Below the pieces are notes generated by a model that was not told the DNA's origin, made no database searches, and saw only the letters and a list, made by a program, of their open reading frames with translations. From the NCBI RefSeq assembly GCF_045062605.1, contig NZ_JBJGDW010000102.1:1-8964 (forward strand): a stretch of DNA of 8,964 bases, in the 5' to 3' direction. This DNA is from Deinococcus sp045062605. GTDB taxonomy: Bacteria > Deinococcota > Deinococci > Deinococcales > Deinococcaceae. A program made the translations under genes and the position numbers. Below, one piece after another: positions 1-8,800 of this stretch (the stretch's first letter is position 1; every line of letters begins with the position of its first letter).

Positions 1-25
1 CCTTCGGAAAGGCGGCGCGAGCAAC

Positions 26-140
26 CCGGACGGTCTCGCTGGGAATTTCACCGAAAGGTTCTGCGCGTAACATGCCCTATTTTGCAGATTTTTGAGGGGC
101 TATAGACTTTGCCAACGGAATCGCGGAAGAACAGAAATCC
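26..140 (+). repeat. Left terminal inverted repeat, at least 115 bp
   Basis: Positions 26-140 match the reverse complement of 8850-8964 at 112 of 115 bases. The differences are at 78, 126 and 128, and identity stops at 141. The part around 41-71, with GAAA near 53-56 and ending GCGTAAC, resembles the inner TnpA-binding half of ordinary 38-bp Tn3-family repeats, which end in TAAG or TAAC. A second block starting GGGG at 96 is also conserved in both arms. The length is unusual for the family but recalls IS1071, a Tn3-family element with repeats of about 110 bp. Positions 1-25 lie outside the demonstrable match. Confidence 0.93.
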
Positions 141-332
141 CCCTTGGGTGCCAATGCACAGTTCAGATAATTTAGACTAGGCTCCTGAGTCAGGTGGACT
201 GAATCTGAGAAGGGCCAAAGTTCTTTTCAAACCGCGTGCGTGCTGCATGGATTTAGTGGCGCAGCAGAGGTGCGGTCACGACAGTCTAAGGCGACGCGCC
301 CAGGAATCAGGACTGCGTCTCACCTCTCGCGG
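141..332. other. Gene-free stretch between left repeat and cargo
   Basis: No credible gene is seen here. Together with positions 1-140 this forms the only gene-free stretch longer than 300 bases. It contains a short palindrome (CCTGA at 184-188 with TCAGG at 190-194), nested between TCAGAT at 163-168 and ATCTGA at 203-208. The arms are too short and the loop too long to call a terminator. The minus-strand operon presumably ends its transcription in or before this stretch, but no classic stem plus T-run is visible. Confidence 0.5.
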
Positions 333-765
333 TCAGGCTTCCGGGTCCGGGCAGAACGACTCGACGATCAGCGGCCCGTAGTAGTGAATGAAGTGAGCGC
401 CGTGGGCGCGCAGCAGGTGACACATGCGCTGGGTCTGCACTTCACACCGCACGGCGACCACGATGAGGACGTGCCCCCGCGCCAGTTTCCAGCTCGTAGC
501 GCCGCGCATGCTCGTACTCGTCGGTCAGTTTCTGCACGTTGCGGCGTAGGCGGGCCAGCAGGCCGTGCCGCTCGCCCGTGAAGTCGAGGCGCTCCTCGCC
601 GGCGTCCCCCACCAGCAATTCCAGATCCTGATCGTGCAGGTGTTCTTGCACCCGCAGGTCACGCAGTGCGGCCTCCGCATGATCAGGATCGTCCAGCACA
701 CCGATCATGTGGTTGGTGAACGAGGCCAGCATCCGGGGGCGGTGGTGGGCGGCGGCTTCATTCAT
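333..765 (-). pseudogene. Conserved small stress-type protein, frameshifted
   Basis: The reading frame starts at ATG 763-765, preceded by AGGAGG (complement of 773-778) with a 7-base spacer. It runs for 97 codons and then shifts at a run of five C's on the plus strand (474-478). As read, it stops early at 442-444. Removing one base joins it to a frame that continues HVLIVVAV and RAHGAHFIHYYG and stops at 333-335, giving a 143-residue protein. The restored protein resembles small soluble bacterial proteins related to the general-stress 17M/YflT type: an N-terminal part with DDPDHAEAALRDL, a middle LDFTGERHGLLARL, and a C-terminal AHFIHYYG. No enzymatic function is known to me. It is the last cargo gene, 81 bp after sorB and in the same direction. 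The shift could be a real inactivation or a sequencing error in the homopolymer. Confidence 0.72.
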
Positions 766-815
766 CTGCGAGCCTCCTGGACAGGGATACCCAGGGCGTC
801 CACATCCTGCCGGGC

Positions 816-846
816 CACTGTGCCAGCGCTGCGTTCTGGTGCAGTG
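816..846. other. Hairpin abutting the end of sorB
   Basis: Arms at 816-826 and 836-846 form an 11-bp stem around a 9-base loop. Two of the pairs are G-U wobbles if read as plus-strand RNA and mismatches if read as minus-strand RNA, the direction of the operon. The stem touches the sorB stop codon (847-849). There is no T-run, so an intrinsic terminator is unlikely. It could stabilise the 3' end of the sorAB message or be chance. Confidence 0.3.
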
Positions 847-1560
847 TCACGGGCTGGTGTGGTCCGGCGCAGAGCTGCTCTCGGCCTTGCGGGTTTCCGG
901 CGTGTAGTGGGCGCTCAGGTAGGTCACGATCCTGTCGGCGTTCTCGTCGCTGATGAATGTCGCGCCGTATTTCTCCTTCATCTTGTAGACCTCGGCGTGC
1001 CAGACCTCGCTGGGCAGGGGCGGCTGGGACGTGATCAGGGTGGTGGCGTGGCACACGCTGCAATTGCTGCGGACCAGCTCCACGTGTTCCCCCTCGGCCA
1101 GGGCGGGGGTGTCCTGCGGAATGGGGCCGATGGCGTAGCTGGCGTCCGTGGTGTACGCGCCGCTGGCGGCCTGGTCAATCACGCCGCGCATCTGCTCGGC
1201 GTACTGGGCCATCGTGTTTTGAGGCTGGGTGGTCTGGGAGCTGGCGGTCTGAGCTGTGGCGGTCTGGGCCGTGGTGGCCGGTGGTCTGGCCGTCTCAGCG
1301 CTGCCGGACGCAGGTTCAGGCGGCGCGGGCACTGCGGCAGATTTGGGATTGGGATTCGCAGCGGCCTGCACTACTGGGGCAACCTGTGCTGGGGGCGGTG
1401 CGGGGGCAGGTGCGGAGACGGGGGCCGTAGCCGGCGTTGCGCCAGTGGTGGCCGTGGCGGCTGGCACGCTGTTGTCGCGGACACTCAGCGTCACCACGGG
1501 AACCACCACGGCCAGGACGGCCAGAGGCATCAGCAGCCCCATCAATTCAGGATATTTCAT
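847..1560 (-). CDS. sorB: SorB-type membrane-anchored cytochrome c
   Basis: This 237-residue protein probably accepts electrons from the sulfite dehydrogenase encoded just upstream and passes them to the respiratory chain on the outer face of the membrane. A hydrophobic segment at about residues 6-27 looks like an uncleaved anchor. It is followed by a long Ala/Pro/Thr-rich linker (about 31-115) and a single c-type haem domain with C167-S-V-C170-H171. Met194, in YKMKEKYGA, is the likely distal haem ligand. The arrangement LVRSNCSVCHA, VYKMKEKYGA and IVTYLSAHY matches SorB subunits. Its ATG lies 9 bases after sorA, and its Shine-Dalgarno (complement of CTCCTT, 1565-1570) touches the sorA stop codon, so translation is probably coupled. 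Oddity: classical SorB is a small soluble periplasmic protein, whereas this one is tethered by a low-complexity stalk. Another mono-haem partner role is possible, but context strongly favours SorB. Confidence 0.86.
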   Translation of the reverse strand: MKYPELMGLLMPLAVLAVVVPVVTLSVRDNSVPAATATTGATPATAPVSAPAPAPPPAQVAPVVQAAANPNPKSAAVPAPPEPASGSAETARPPATTAQTATAQTASSQTTQPQNTMAQYAEQMRGVIDQAASGAYTTDASYAIGPIPQDTPALAEGEHVELVRSNCSVCHATTLITSQPPLPSEVWHAEVYKMKEKYGATFISDENADRIVTYLSAHYTPETRKAESSSAPDHTSP

Positions 1561-1569
1561 GACGCTCCT

Positions 1570-2853
<1,284 letters not shown>

Positions 2854-2915
2854 ACGTGGACCTCCTGGAACGGGGTGGGGGGAGAGGCTGAGGCACAGAG
2901 TGTCAGGCGCGATGT

Positions 2916-4055
2916 TCAGGCGCGGGGCAGGCCCGTTTCCCTGGACAGCGGCGGCGTCTGGAACAGGTGGCCGTGCCAGATGCCATGAACGGTGCGGACC
3001 GTGACCAGCAGCCACAGCACCGCCAGCACGGGGACAAACACATCACCCAGGCCCGTGAAAAAGCCCAGGTGGGTCAGGCTGCCCAGGCTGAAGGTGGAGG
3101 CTGTAAAGACGCCTAGCGGGAAGGTGAACGCCCACCAGCCCAGGTTGAACGGCAGGCCCTGCCGGATGAAACGCAGCGTGGTCAGCGTGGCCAGCGCCAG
3201 CCACCACGTTCCGAAGCCCCACAGCACCAGCCCGCCCAGCAGGCCCACGCCGGTTAGGATTGGGCCGAGTTCCCCCAGGCCCTGCGCGGCCAGCACGCGG
3301 GGGGCGGCCTCGCCCAGTTGCAGCAGGGCCAGCGCGCCGGTGCCCAGCGGCCCGAGGGGCAGGAACATGCTCACGCCCAGTTCGGCCCCCGGCAGCTTGT
3401 GCTGGGCCAGCCGCAGCACGAACACGGTCAGGATCATCAGGGCCAGCGGCACCGACAGCGCAAACAGCACGTAGCCGCCGTAGATCAGCGGCGTGGCGGC
3501 GGCCACGCCCAGGTGCGGCGCGATCTGCCCGGCGCTGGCGGCGGCCACTTCCGAGGCCACCACCGGCAGCAGCCACAGCGCCGTCATGCGTTCCAGCGCG
3601 TGGTCCTGACGGGTGAACATCAGGTACGGCACCAGCAGGCCCACCGCCGCTGCCAGCGCGCCGTCAAAGACCCACAGGTCACGGGCTAGCAGCGCTGCGT
3701 CCACGCCCCAGCGCGGCACGCCGAAGACGATCAGGCCGTTGATGATGGTCGCCAGGCCCATCGGGATGGCCCCCAGGAACATGCTCTGGGCCGGGTGCAG
3801 CAGGGTGGCGCGGCTGTCTGCCGGGTGCAGCAGGATGCGGGCCAGCGACAGCACGGTCAGCGCGGCGAAGATCAGCATGTTCAAGATCCACAGGCCCTCG
3901 CCCAGCGCCGCCGTGCCGGGCAGGGGCAGGTGGGGCAGCATCAGGGACACGATGCCGGTGCCCATGCTGGCGGTAAACCAGTTGGGGGTCAGGCCACGCA
4001 GCACGTCGCTGGCGGCAGTTCTGGAAGTGTCTGGTGCGGAAGGGTGGGCAATCAT
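2916..4055 (-). CDS. TDT/SLAC1-family anion transporter, candidate sulfite exporter
   Basis: A 379-residue inner-membrane protein with about ten hydrophobic segments (roughly 26-45, 54-75, 92-113, 125-147, 157-178, 188-215, 232-255, 264-290, 305-328 and 335-355). NWFTASMGTGIVSL near the N-terminus and FNLGWWAFTFPLGVF at about 303-317 are hallmarks of the tellurite-resistance/dicarboxylate/SLAC1 family, which includes yeast Ssu1 sulfite efflux, Mae1 malate transport and bacterial TehA. As first gene of an operon with sulfite dehydrogenase, sulfite export is the most economical reading; the substrate is inferred, not shown. The ATG at 4053-4055 is chosen although AAGGAG lies too far away (18 bases). 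The frame extends to a TTG at 4113-4115, but that would cover the regulatory region. It ends 62 bp before sorA. Confidence 0.85.
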   Translation of the reverse strand: MIAHPSAPDTSRTAASDVLRGLTPNWFTASMGTGIVSLMLPHLPLPGTAALGEGLWILNMLIFAALTVLSLARILLHPADSRATLLHPAQSMFLGAIPMGLATIINGLIVFGVPRWGVDAALLARDLWVFDGALAAAVGLLVPYLMFTRQDHALERMTALWLLPVVASEVAAASAGQIAPHLGVAAATPLIYGGYVLFALSVPLALMILTVFVLRLAQHKLPGAELGVSMFLPLGPLGTGALALLQLGEAAPRVLAAQGLGELGPILTGVGLLGGLVLWGFGTWWLALATLTTLRFIRQGLPFNLGWWAFTFPLGVFTASTFSLGSLTHLGFFTGLGDVFVPVLAVLWLLVTVRTVHGIWHGHLFQTPPLSRETGLPRA

Positions 4056-4090
4056 GACGTCAGCGTAGGCCCGCTCCTTTATAAACTCAA

Positions 4091-4105
4091 ATAGCCATTC
4101 GCTAT
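4091..4105. promoter_or_regulatory. LysR-type regulator binding box (T-N11-A)
   Basis: The sequence ATAGCCATTCGCTAT is a perfect interrupted dyad (ATAGC and GCTAT around five bases). Its T at 4092 and A at 4104 give the canonical T-N11-A spacing of LysR-family operators. It lies in the divergent region next to a lysR gene, 7 bp from a candidate -10 box of the sulfite operon. That supports activation of the operon and possibly autoregulation by the neighbouring protein. Confidence 0.72.
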
Positions 4106-4111
4106 AGGAAC

Positions 4112-4121
4112 CCAAATTTGG
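4112..4121. promoter_or_regulatory. Ten-base palindrome, possible second operator
   Basis: CCAAATTTGG is a perfect palindrome 6 bp from the T-N11-A box and 14 bp before the regulator ATG. LysR proteins usually bind two neighbouring sites, so this could be a secondary site or an autoregulatory operator. It is short and AT-centred and may be chance. Confidence 0.3.
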
Positions 4122-4135
4122 TGTATATCTGGGTG

Positions 4136-5029
4136 ATGGCCCTGAATCCCGATCATCTGCTGACCTTCGTGCGGGTGGCCCGGCGCGGCAACCTGAGTGC
4201 GGCGGCGGGGGAACTGAACCTGACGCAGCCTGCCGTGTCCAGCCAGATCAAGCTGCTGACGCAGGCGGTGGGCGAGCCGCTGCTGACCCGTCACCGCTAC
4301 GGCGTCCGGCTGACCCCGGCAGGCCAGGGCCTGCTGCCGCACGCGGTGGCCGTCGAACGCGCCCTGGCCGGGGCCACGCGCTACGCCGCTGATCTGCGCG
4401 GCCTGGAGACGGGCACGCTGAACATGGCCGCCAGCAGCACCATCGCCGCAGCCCTGTTGCCGGGGGTGCTGGCGCAGTACCACGCCCGCTTTCCAGGGGT
4501 TGCCCTGCGCGTGCAGCAGGGCAACACCGGGGAGGTGCTGGCTGCGCTGCTGGACGGGGCCTGTGAGCTGGCACTGATCGAGGGGGTGGGCGGAACGCTA
4601 CCTGCCGACCTGATCCGGCGCACCTTTGCCCAGGACACGCTGCGGCTGGTGGTCGCCCCGCAGCACCCGCTGGCCCAGCATTCGGCGCTGAACGCCGCGC
4701 ACCTGAGCGGGCTGGGGCTGGTCTGGCGGGAGCCGGGATCAGGGACCCGTGAGGTGGCGCGCGCGGCGCTGGAGCGTGCGGGCATTCAGACGCGGGAGGT
4801 CCTGACCCTGACGGGCAGCGAGGCGGTCAAGGAGGCGGTGATCAGCGGTCTGGGGGCGGCGTTCATGTCGGAACTGATCGTCCGGCGGGAGGTGGTGGCG
4901 GGGGTGCTGGTCAGTCCGCGCCTGGAGCTGCCTGGTCTGGACCGCCGGCTGGACGTGGTGGGCGCGCCCACTGAACTGCTGTCGAGGGCCGTGCAGGTCT
5001 TCGTGACTTTCCTGGAACCCGCCGGATGA
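4136..5029 (+). CDS. LysR-family regulator, CysL/YeiE-like
   Basis: A 297-residue LysR-type transcription factor of normal length. The N-terminal winged helix-turn-helix covers about residues 5-63, with the recognition part at GNLSAAAGELNLTQPAVSSQ. The effector-binding domain (about 91-295) carries ASSTI (99-103), QGN (128-130), IEG (148-150), REPGSGTRE (198-206) and SEAVKEAV (228-235). This set is shared with CysL of Bacillus, which activates sulfite reductase genes, and with YeiE of enterobacteria. It suggests sensing of sulfite or a related sulfur compound; the ligand is inferred. CbbR-like regulators are the nearest alternative. The gene diverges from the sulfite operon across a T-N11-A box. 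No Shine-Dalgarno precedes the ATG, and a TTG and GTGs occur just upstream in frame, so the start is likely but not certain; a leaderless message is possible. Confidence 0.9.
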   Translation: MALNPDHLLTFVRVARRGNLSAAAGELNLTQPAVSSQIKLLTQAVGEPLLTRHRYGVRLTPAGQGLLPHAVAVERALAGATRYAADLRGLETGTLNMAASSTIAAALLPGVLAQYHARFPGVALRVQQGNTGEVLAALLDGACELALIEGVGGTLPADLIRRTFAQDTLRLVVAPQHPLAQHSALNAAHLSGLGLVWREPGSGTREVARAALERAGIQTREVLTLTGSEAVKEAVISGLGAAFMSELIVRREVVAGVLVSPRLELPGLDRRLDVVGAPTELLSRAVQVFVTFLEPAG

Positions 5030-5045
5030 GGGAGGGGCGTTCAGT

Positions 5046-5092
5046 CCCAGATTGCGGCCCCGCCTGTCAGCCGATTTCTTGCGGGGTCTGGG
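5046..5092 (+). terminator. Possible terminator hairpin after the LysR gene
   Basis: CCCAGA (5046-5051) and CCCCGC (5058-5063) can pair with the contiguous GCGGGG (5081-5086) and TCTGGG (5087-5092), giving a 12-bp GC-rich stem with a 6-base bulge and a 17-base loop. It starts 16 bp after the regulator stop codon and would separate the cargo from the transposition genes. There is no T-run, so it may be a weak or factor-assisted terminator, or chance in GC-rich DNA. Confidence 0.35.
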
Positions 5093-5182
5093 AGAAAGGG
5101 CCGTCTGAATGATTTGGAAGGAGGCGTGCGAAGACGCTCATTTGGGCAATGGTTTTGATGGGCCGATGGAATGCGCTTTGCT

Positions 5183-5237
5183 GGGTTGCAAAACTCTGTT
5201 GCACAATGATTTCACTGGCAACACGTTTTCGCAACCC
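5183..5237. other. Putative resolution (res) site and resolvase operator
   Basis: Two 20-base arms, 5183-5202 and 5218-5237, are inverted copies of each other (16 of 20 bases). Each has GGGTTGC at the outer edge and GTTGC towards the middle, when read on the appropriate strand. They sit directly before the tnpR ribosome binding site, where Tn3-family res sites and resolvase autoregulation usually lie. A further interrupted repeat (GCGT and ACGC, near 5126-5139) may belong to another subsite. The three-subsite structure is not clearly resolvable by eye, so exact limits and crossover point are uncertain. Confidence 0.5.
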
Positions 5238-5247
5238 AGGAGGCTCC

Positions 5248-5805
5248 ATGCAAGTCGGTTACGCCCGTGTCAGCAAACAACAGGATCAGGACACCGCCGC
5301 CCAACTCCGGGCGCTGGAGGCAGCAGGGGCCGAGCGCGTGTTCACCGAACATGCTTCGGGTGGCCGCTGGGACCGCCCCGAACTCCACAAGATGCTGGAT
5401 CAGCTCCGCGCGGGCGATACGGTCATCGTGTGGAAGCTGGATCGGCTCAGCCGCAGCCTCAAGGACGTGTTGCACCTGATGGAGCTGCTGGGCGAACGGG
5501 GCGTGGGGTTTCGCAGCTTGACCGAGGCCATTGATACCACCACCCCGGCGGGCCGGATGATGATGCAGATGGTGGGGGCCTTTGCGGAATTTGAGCGCGC
5601 CATGATCCGTGAGCGGACCAAAGCTGGTCTGGTAGAGGCCCGCCTGGCCGGGCGTGTCGGGGGCCGCAAGCGCAAACTCTTGCCGCACCAAGAGCAGGAC
5701 ATCCGCGAGTCTGTGCAATCCGGGCAGCGCACTGCAGCGCAGTGTGCCCGGTTATTTGGAGTCCACCCCAGCACCATTACCCGGCTGTTGCAGCGCCAGA
5801 GCTGA
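5248..5805 (+). CDS. tnpR: Serine resolvase TnpR
   Basis: A 185-residue serine recombinase that resolves the cointegrates formed during replicative transposition. The ATG at 5248 is chosen for its AGGAGG at 5238-5243 (4-base spacer) and because the protein then begins with the family pattern GYARVS, whose Ser9 is the catalytic nucleophile. KLDRLSR at 63-69 supplies R66 and R69 of the active site. GAFAEFERAMIRERTKAGL (110-128) begins the long dimer helix. The C-terminus (about 145-183) is a helix-turn-helix with TAAQCARLFGVHPSTITRLL, resembling the Hin/resolvase DNA-binding domain. Length is typical of small Tn3-family resolvases. It is followed after four bases by tnpA, in the same direction, implying coupled expression. 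Confidence 0.94.
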   Translation: MQVGYARVSKQQDQDTAAQLRALEAAGAERVFTEHASGGRWDRPELHKMLDQLRAGDTVIVWKLDRLSRSLKDVLHLMELLGERGVGFRSLTEAIDTTTPAGRMMMQMVGAFAEFERAMIRERTKAGLVEARLAGRVGGRKRKLLPHQEQDIRESVQSGQRTAAQCARLFGVHPSTITRLLQRQS

Positions 5806-5809
5806 GGCC

Positions 5810-8800
5810 ATGCCCGTCGAGTTTCTCACCGACGAACAGGCCGCACAGTACGGACGCTACGCGGGCGATCCTACCCCCGAACAGCTCAGCAACTTCTTTT
5901 TTCTGAATGAAGCCGAACTGACCCTGATCACCGAACGCCGCCGTGATCACAACCAGCTCGGCTTTGCCGTGCAGCTCTGCACCCTACGCTTTCTCGGTTC
6001 GTTCCTATCCCATCCCGTGCAGGTGCCGTCCATCGTGGTCCGCCACGTCGCTGATCAACTTCATCTGTCTGCCCGCGTGATGGCTCGCTACGCTCTGCGC
6101 GAGGAAACCCGCTATCAGCACCGACGGATCATCGTGGCCGCTCTGGGCTACCGCGACTTCGACGGTGGGCAGGCCGTGCGACTGATTCGCTGGCTGTACG
6201 CCCAATTAGCCCTGACTGCGCTGCGGCCCTCTGTCCTGTTCGATCTCGCCACCGCCCAGTTGATCCGCCGGAAAGTCGTGCTGCCAGGCGTAACCGTCCT
6301 CGCCCGACTGGTGGCCCGCGTGCGCGAACGCTTTCATGCCCGAACCTTCGAGCAAATCAGCCAGAAGCTCAGCCCGGCACAGCGACAGGCGCTGGAAAAT
6401 CTGCTCATCCTTCCGTCAGACGCGCGGTTCACGCCGCTGGAGGTGCTTCGCACCTCCCCCACACGCATCTCCTCGCCTGCCCTGAAGGCCGCCCTGTGCC
6501 GCATTGAGAAGATTCGTGATCTCGGTGTCAGTGACATTGATCTGAGCGAGGTTCCGCAATCACGTCAAGCCCTATTGACCCGTCACGCGCAGACCGCCTG
6601 GGCGCAGACCCTGCTGCGGATGGTCCCGGCCCGCCGTCAGGCCACGCTGCTGATCTTCCTGCAAGCGCTGGAGCGCAGCGCTATCGACGACGCCCTGGAC
6701 CTGTTCGATCAGCTCATGACCCACCTAACCCTGACCGGGGAAGTGCGGCGCAAGCGGGAACGGCTACGGACCCTCAAGGATCTGGATCAGGCCGCACTGA
6801 GACTGCGTGACGCCGTGCGGGTGTTGCTAGACGAAATCATTTCAGATGGAGACTTACGCGAGTTGGCTTTCCGCGCGGTGAGTGCGGGCGAGCTTCGTCA
6901 GGCGGTGGAGACGGTCAGCGCACTGGCGAGCGAGGATGCCGACACCAGCCCAGAAGCGCTGAGCAACGCTTATGGCACTGTGCGGCGCTTCCTACCCGCC
7001 TTTCTCCATACCGTCGAGCTGGACGGCACGGCCAGCGCCCGGCCCCTGCTAGACGCCTGGACCTTTTTGAGAAAGCTGGAAACGAGTGGCCGGGATAGAC
7101 CGCAGTGGAAAGACGCCCCCAGGGGATTCGTGTCGCGGGTCTGGCAGCGGCGGGTTTTCCCGCACGGCTGGAAGACCGATCATCAGGCGTACACCCTGTG
7201 TCTGCTGGAGCGGCTTCAACAGGCCCTGCGGCGGCGTGAGGTCTTCGCCCCTGGCAGTGACCGCTACGGCGATCCCCGTGCCGAATTGTTGCAAGGAGCG
7301 TCCTGGGACGCCGTAAGCGACGATGTGTGCCGCGCCCTGAACCGTTCGCTGGACCCCCAACCAGAGCTGGAACGTCTACGCCTTGAGCTGGATGGTGCCT
7401 ACCGCGAGGTGGAGCGCACCTTGCCCCAAAACACGGCCTTGCAACTGGATGGGCCGCCGGGTGGAACCCGGCTCCGCCTGACGCCTCTGGAACCAGCCCC
7501 TGATCCGCCCAGCCTTCAGCGGCTTCAGCAGGCCGTGGCCCAGCGCCTTCCCGCCGTGCCGCTGGCCGCGCTGCTGCTGGAAGTGCATGCCTTTACAGGT
7601 CTGGCTGATGCTTTCACCCACGTCACCGATGGCACCTCCAGCTTGCGGGACTTGCCTTTGAGTGTTACAGCGGTTCTGCTGGCCCAAGCGTGCAATATCG
7701 GCCTGGCGGTGGTGGCCGCGCCGGAGGTTCAGGCGCTCACCCTGTCGCGCCTGTCATGGGTTCAGCAGAATTACGTCCGCGCTGAGACCATCACGGCGGC
7801 CAATGCCCGCCTGGTGGATGCCCAGTTCGCCCTTCCACTGGCCCACACCTGGGGCGGGGGCGAGGTGGCATCCGCCGATGGGTTGCGCTTTGTGGTGCCA
7901 GTGAGGACGCTGCACGCCGGATGGAACCGCAAGTATTTTGGCTCCCAGCGTGGCGTGACGTACCACAACTTCACCAGCGATCAGTTCACGGGCTTTCACG
8001 GCATCGTGATTCCGGGAACGCTGCGCGACTCGCTCTTTATTCTGGCGGGCCTGCTGGAACAGCAGACCCGCCTTGACCCCCGCGAGATCATGGCCGATAC
8101 GCACGGCTCCAGCGACGTGGTGTTCGGGTTGTTCGCGCTGCTGGGCTACCGCTTCAGCCCCCGGCTCGCCGATCTGCCCGATCAGCGCTTCTGGCGACTG
8201 GACCGGGAAGCCGATTACGGCGCGCTGGATGACCTGAGCCGTCACGTCGTCGATGAGCGGCTGATCGCCGCCCACTGGGAGGACATGCTGCGCCTGGCCG
8301 GATCGCTCAAACTGGGCAAAGTCAAAGCCACGGCGGTGATGCGGACCTTGCAGCGCGGGGGCAGCCTGTCGGGTCTGGGCCGGGCCATCGCCGAGTTTGG
8401 CCGCATTGAGAAGACCCTGTTTCTGCTGACCTACATCGGTGACGAGGCGTATCGGCGGCGCATCCTGCGGCAGATCAATCGGGGAGAGCAGCGGCACGGC
8501 GTGGGCCGTGCTGTGTTCCACGGACGCAAGGGCGAACTGCGGCAGAAATACAGGGAAGGAATGGAAGATCAACTGGGCGCACTGGGGCTGGTGGTCAATG
8601 CCATCGTGCTGTGGAACACGCGGTACATGGGCGCTGCCCTGGACGACTTGCGACAGGCTGGGAAGATGGAGGACGAACAGGACATTTCCCGCCTAACGCC
8701 GCTGCTGCACGGACATATCCGGATGCTGGGAACCTACGAATTCAACCTGCCCGAAGAGATTGCTCAGGGGCAATTGCGCCCATTGCGCGATCCTGACACC

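Larger units (their letters stand above)
4056..4135. promoter_or_regulatory. Divergent promoter region, exporter operon and LysR gene
   Basis: This 80-bp region separates the divergent transporter and regulator genes and is noticeably AT-richer than its surroundings. For the operon, TATAAA (complement of 4078-4083) could be a -10 box. No good -35 element lies 17 bases further back; instead the LysR box overlaps that area, which fits an activator-dependent promoter. For the regulator, TATATC at 4124-4129 is a possible -10 box only a few bases from its ATG. These promoter elements are weak pattern matches. Confidence 0.6.

Noticed and set aside
96..134. The GGGG-initiated block as the true outer transposon end
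   Set aside because: Its inner end lacks the TAAG/TAAC motif, and the mirrored identity continues 70 bp further outward to position 26, which would then be unexplained.
163..208. Nested short inverted repeats as an operon terminator or attachment site
   Set aside because: The arms are 5-6 bases with large loops and no T-run; this is expected by chance.
240..581. Plus-strand frame of 113 codons
   Set aside because: It crosses the gene-free stretch and the antisense of the frameshifted gene. It has no ribosome site, and the minus frame has coherent family motifs.
2916..4115. Longer exporter beginning at TTG 4113-4115
   Set aside because: The extra 20 residues would be encoded by the AT-rich regulatory region containing the LysR box. 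They are not needed for the family fold.
5212..5718. Minus-strand frame of 168 codons
   Set aside because: It is the antisense shadow of tnpR, including the res site, with no protein-family signature.
5654..5809. N-terminal extension of tnpA into tnpR
   Set aside because: It lies wholly within the resolvase coding sequence. The ATG at 5810 gives the normal family start and length.
7754..8572. Minus-strand open frame of 272 codons
   Set aside because: It lies opposite the catalytic domain of tnpA, which has its conserved DDE motifs. No ribosome site or family pattern was seen.
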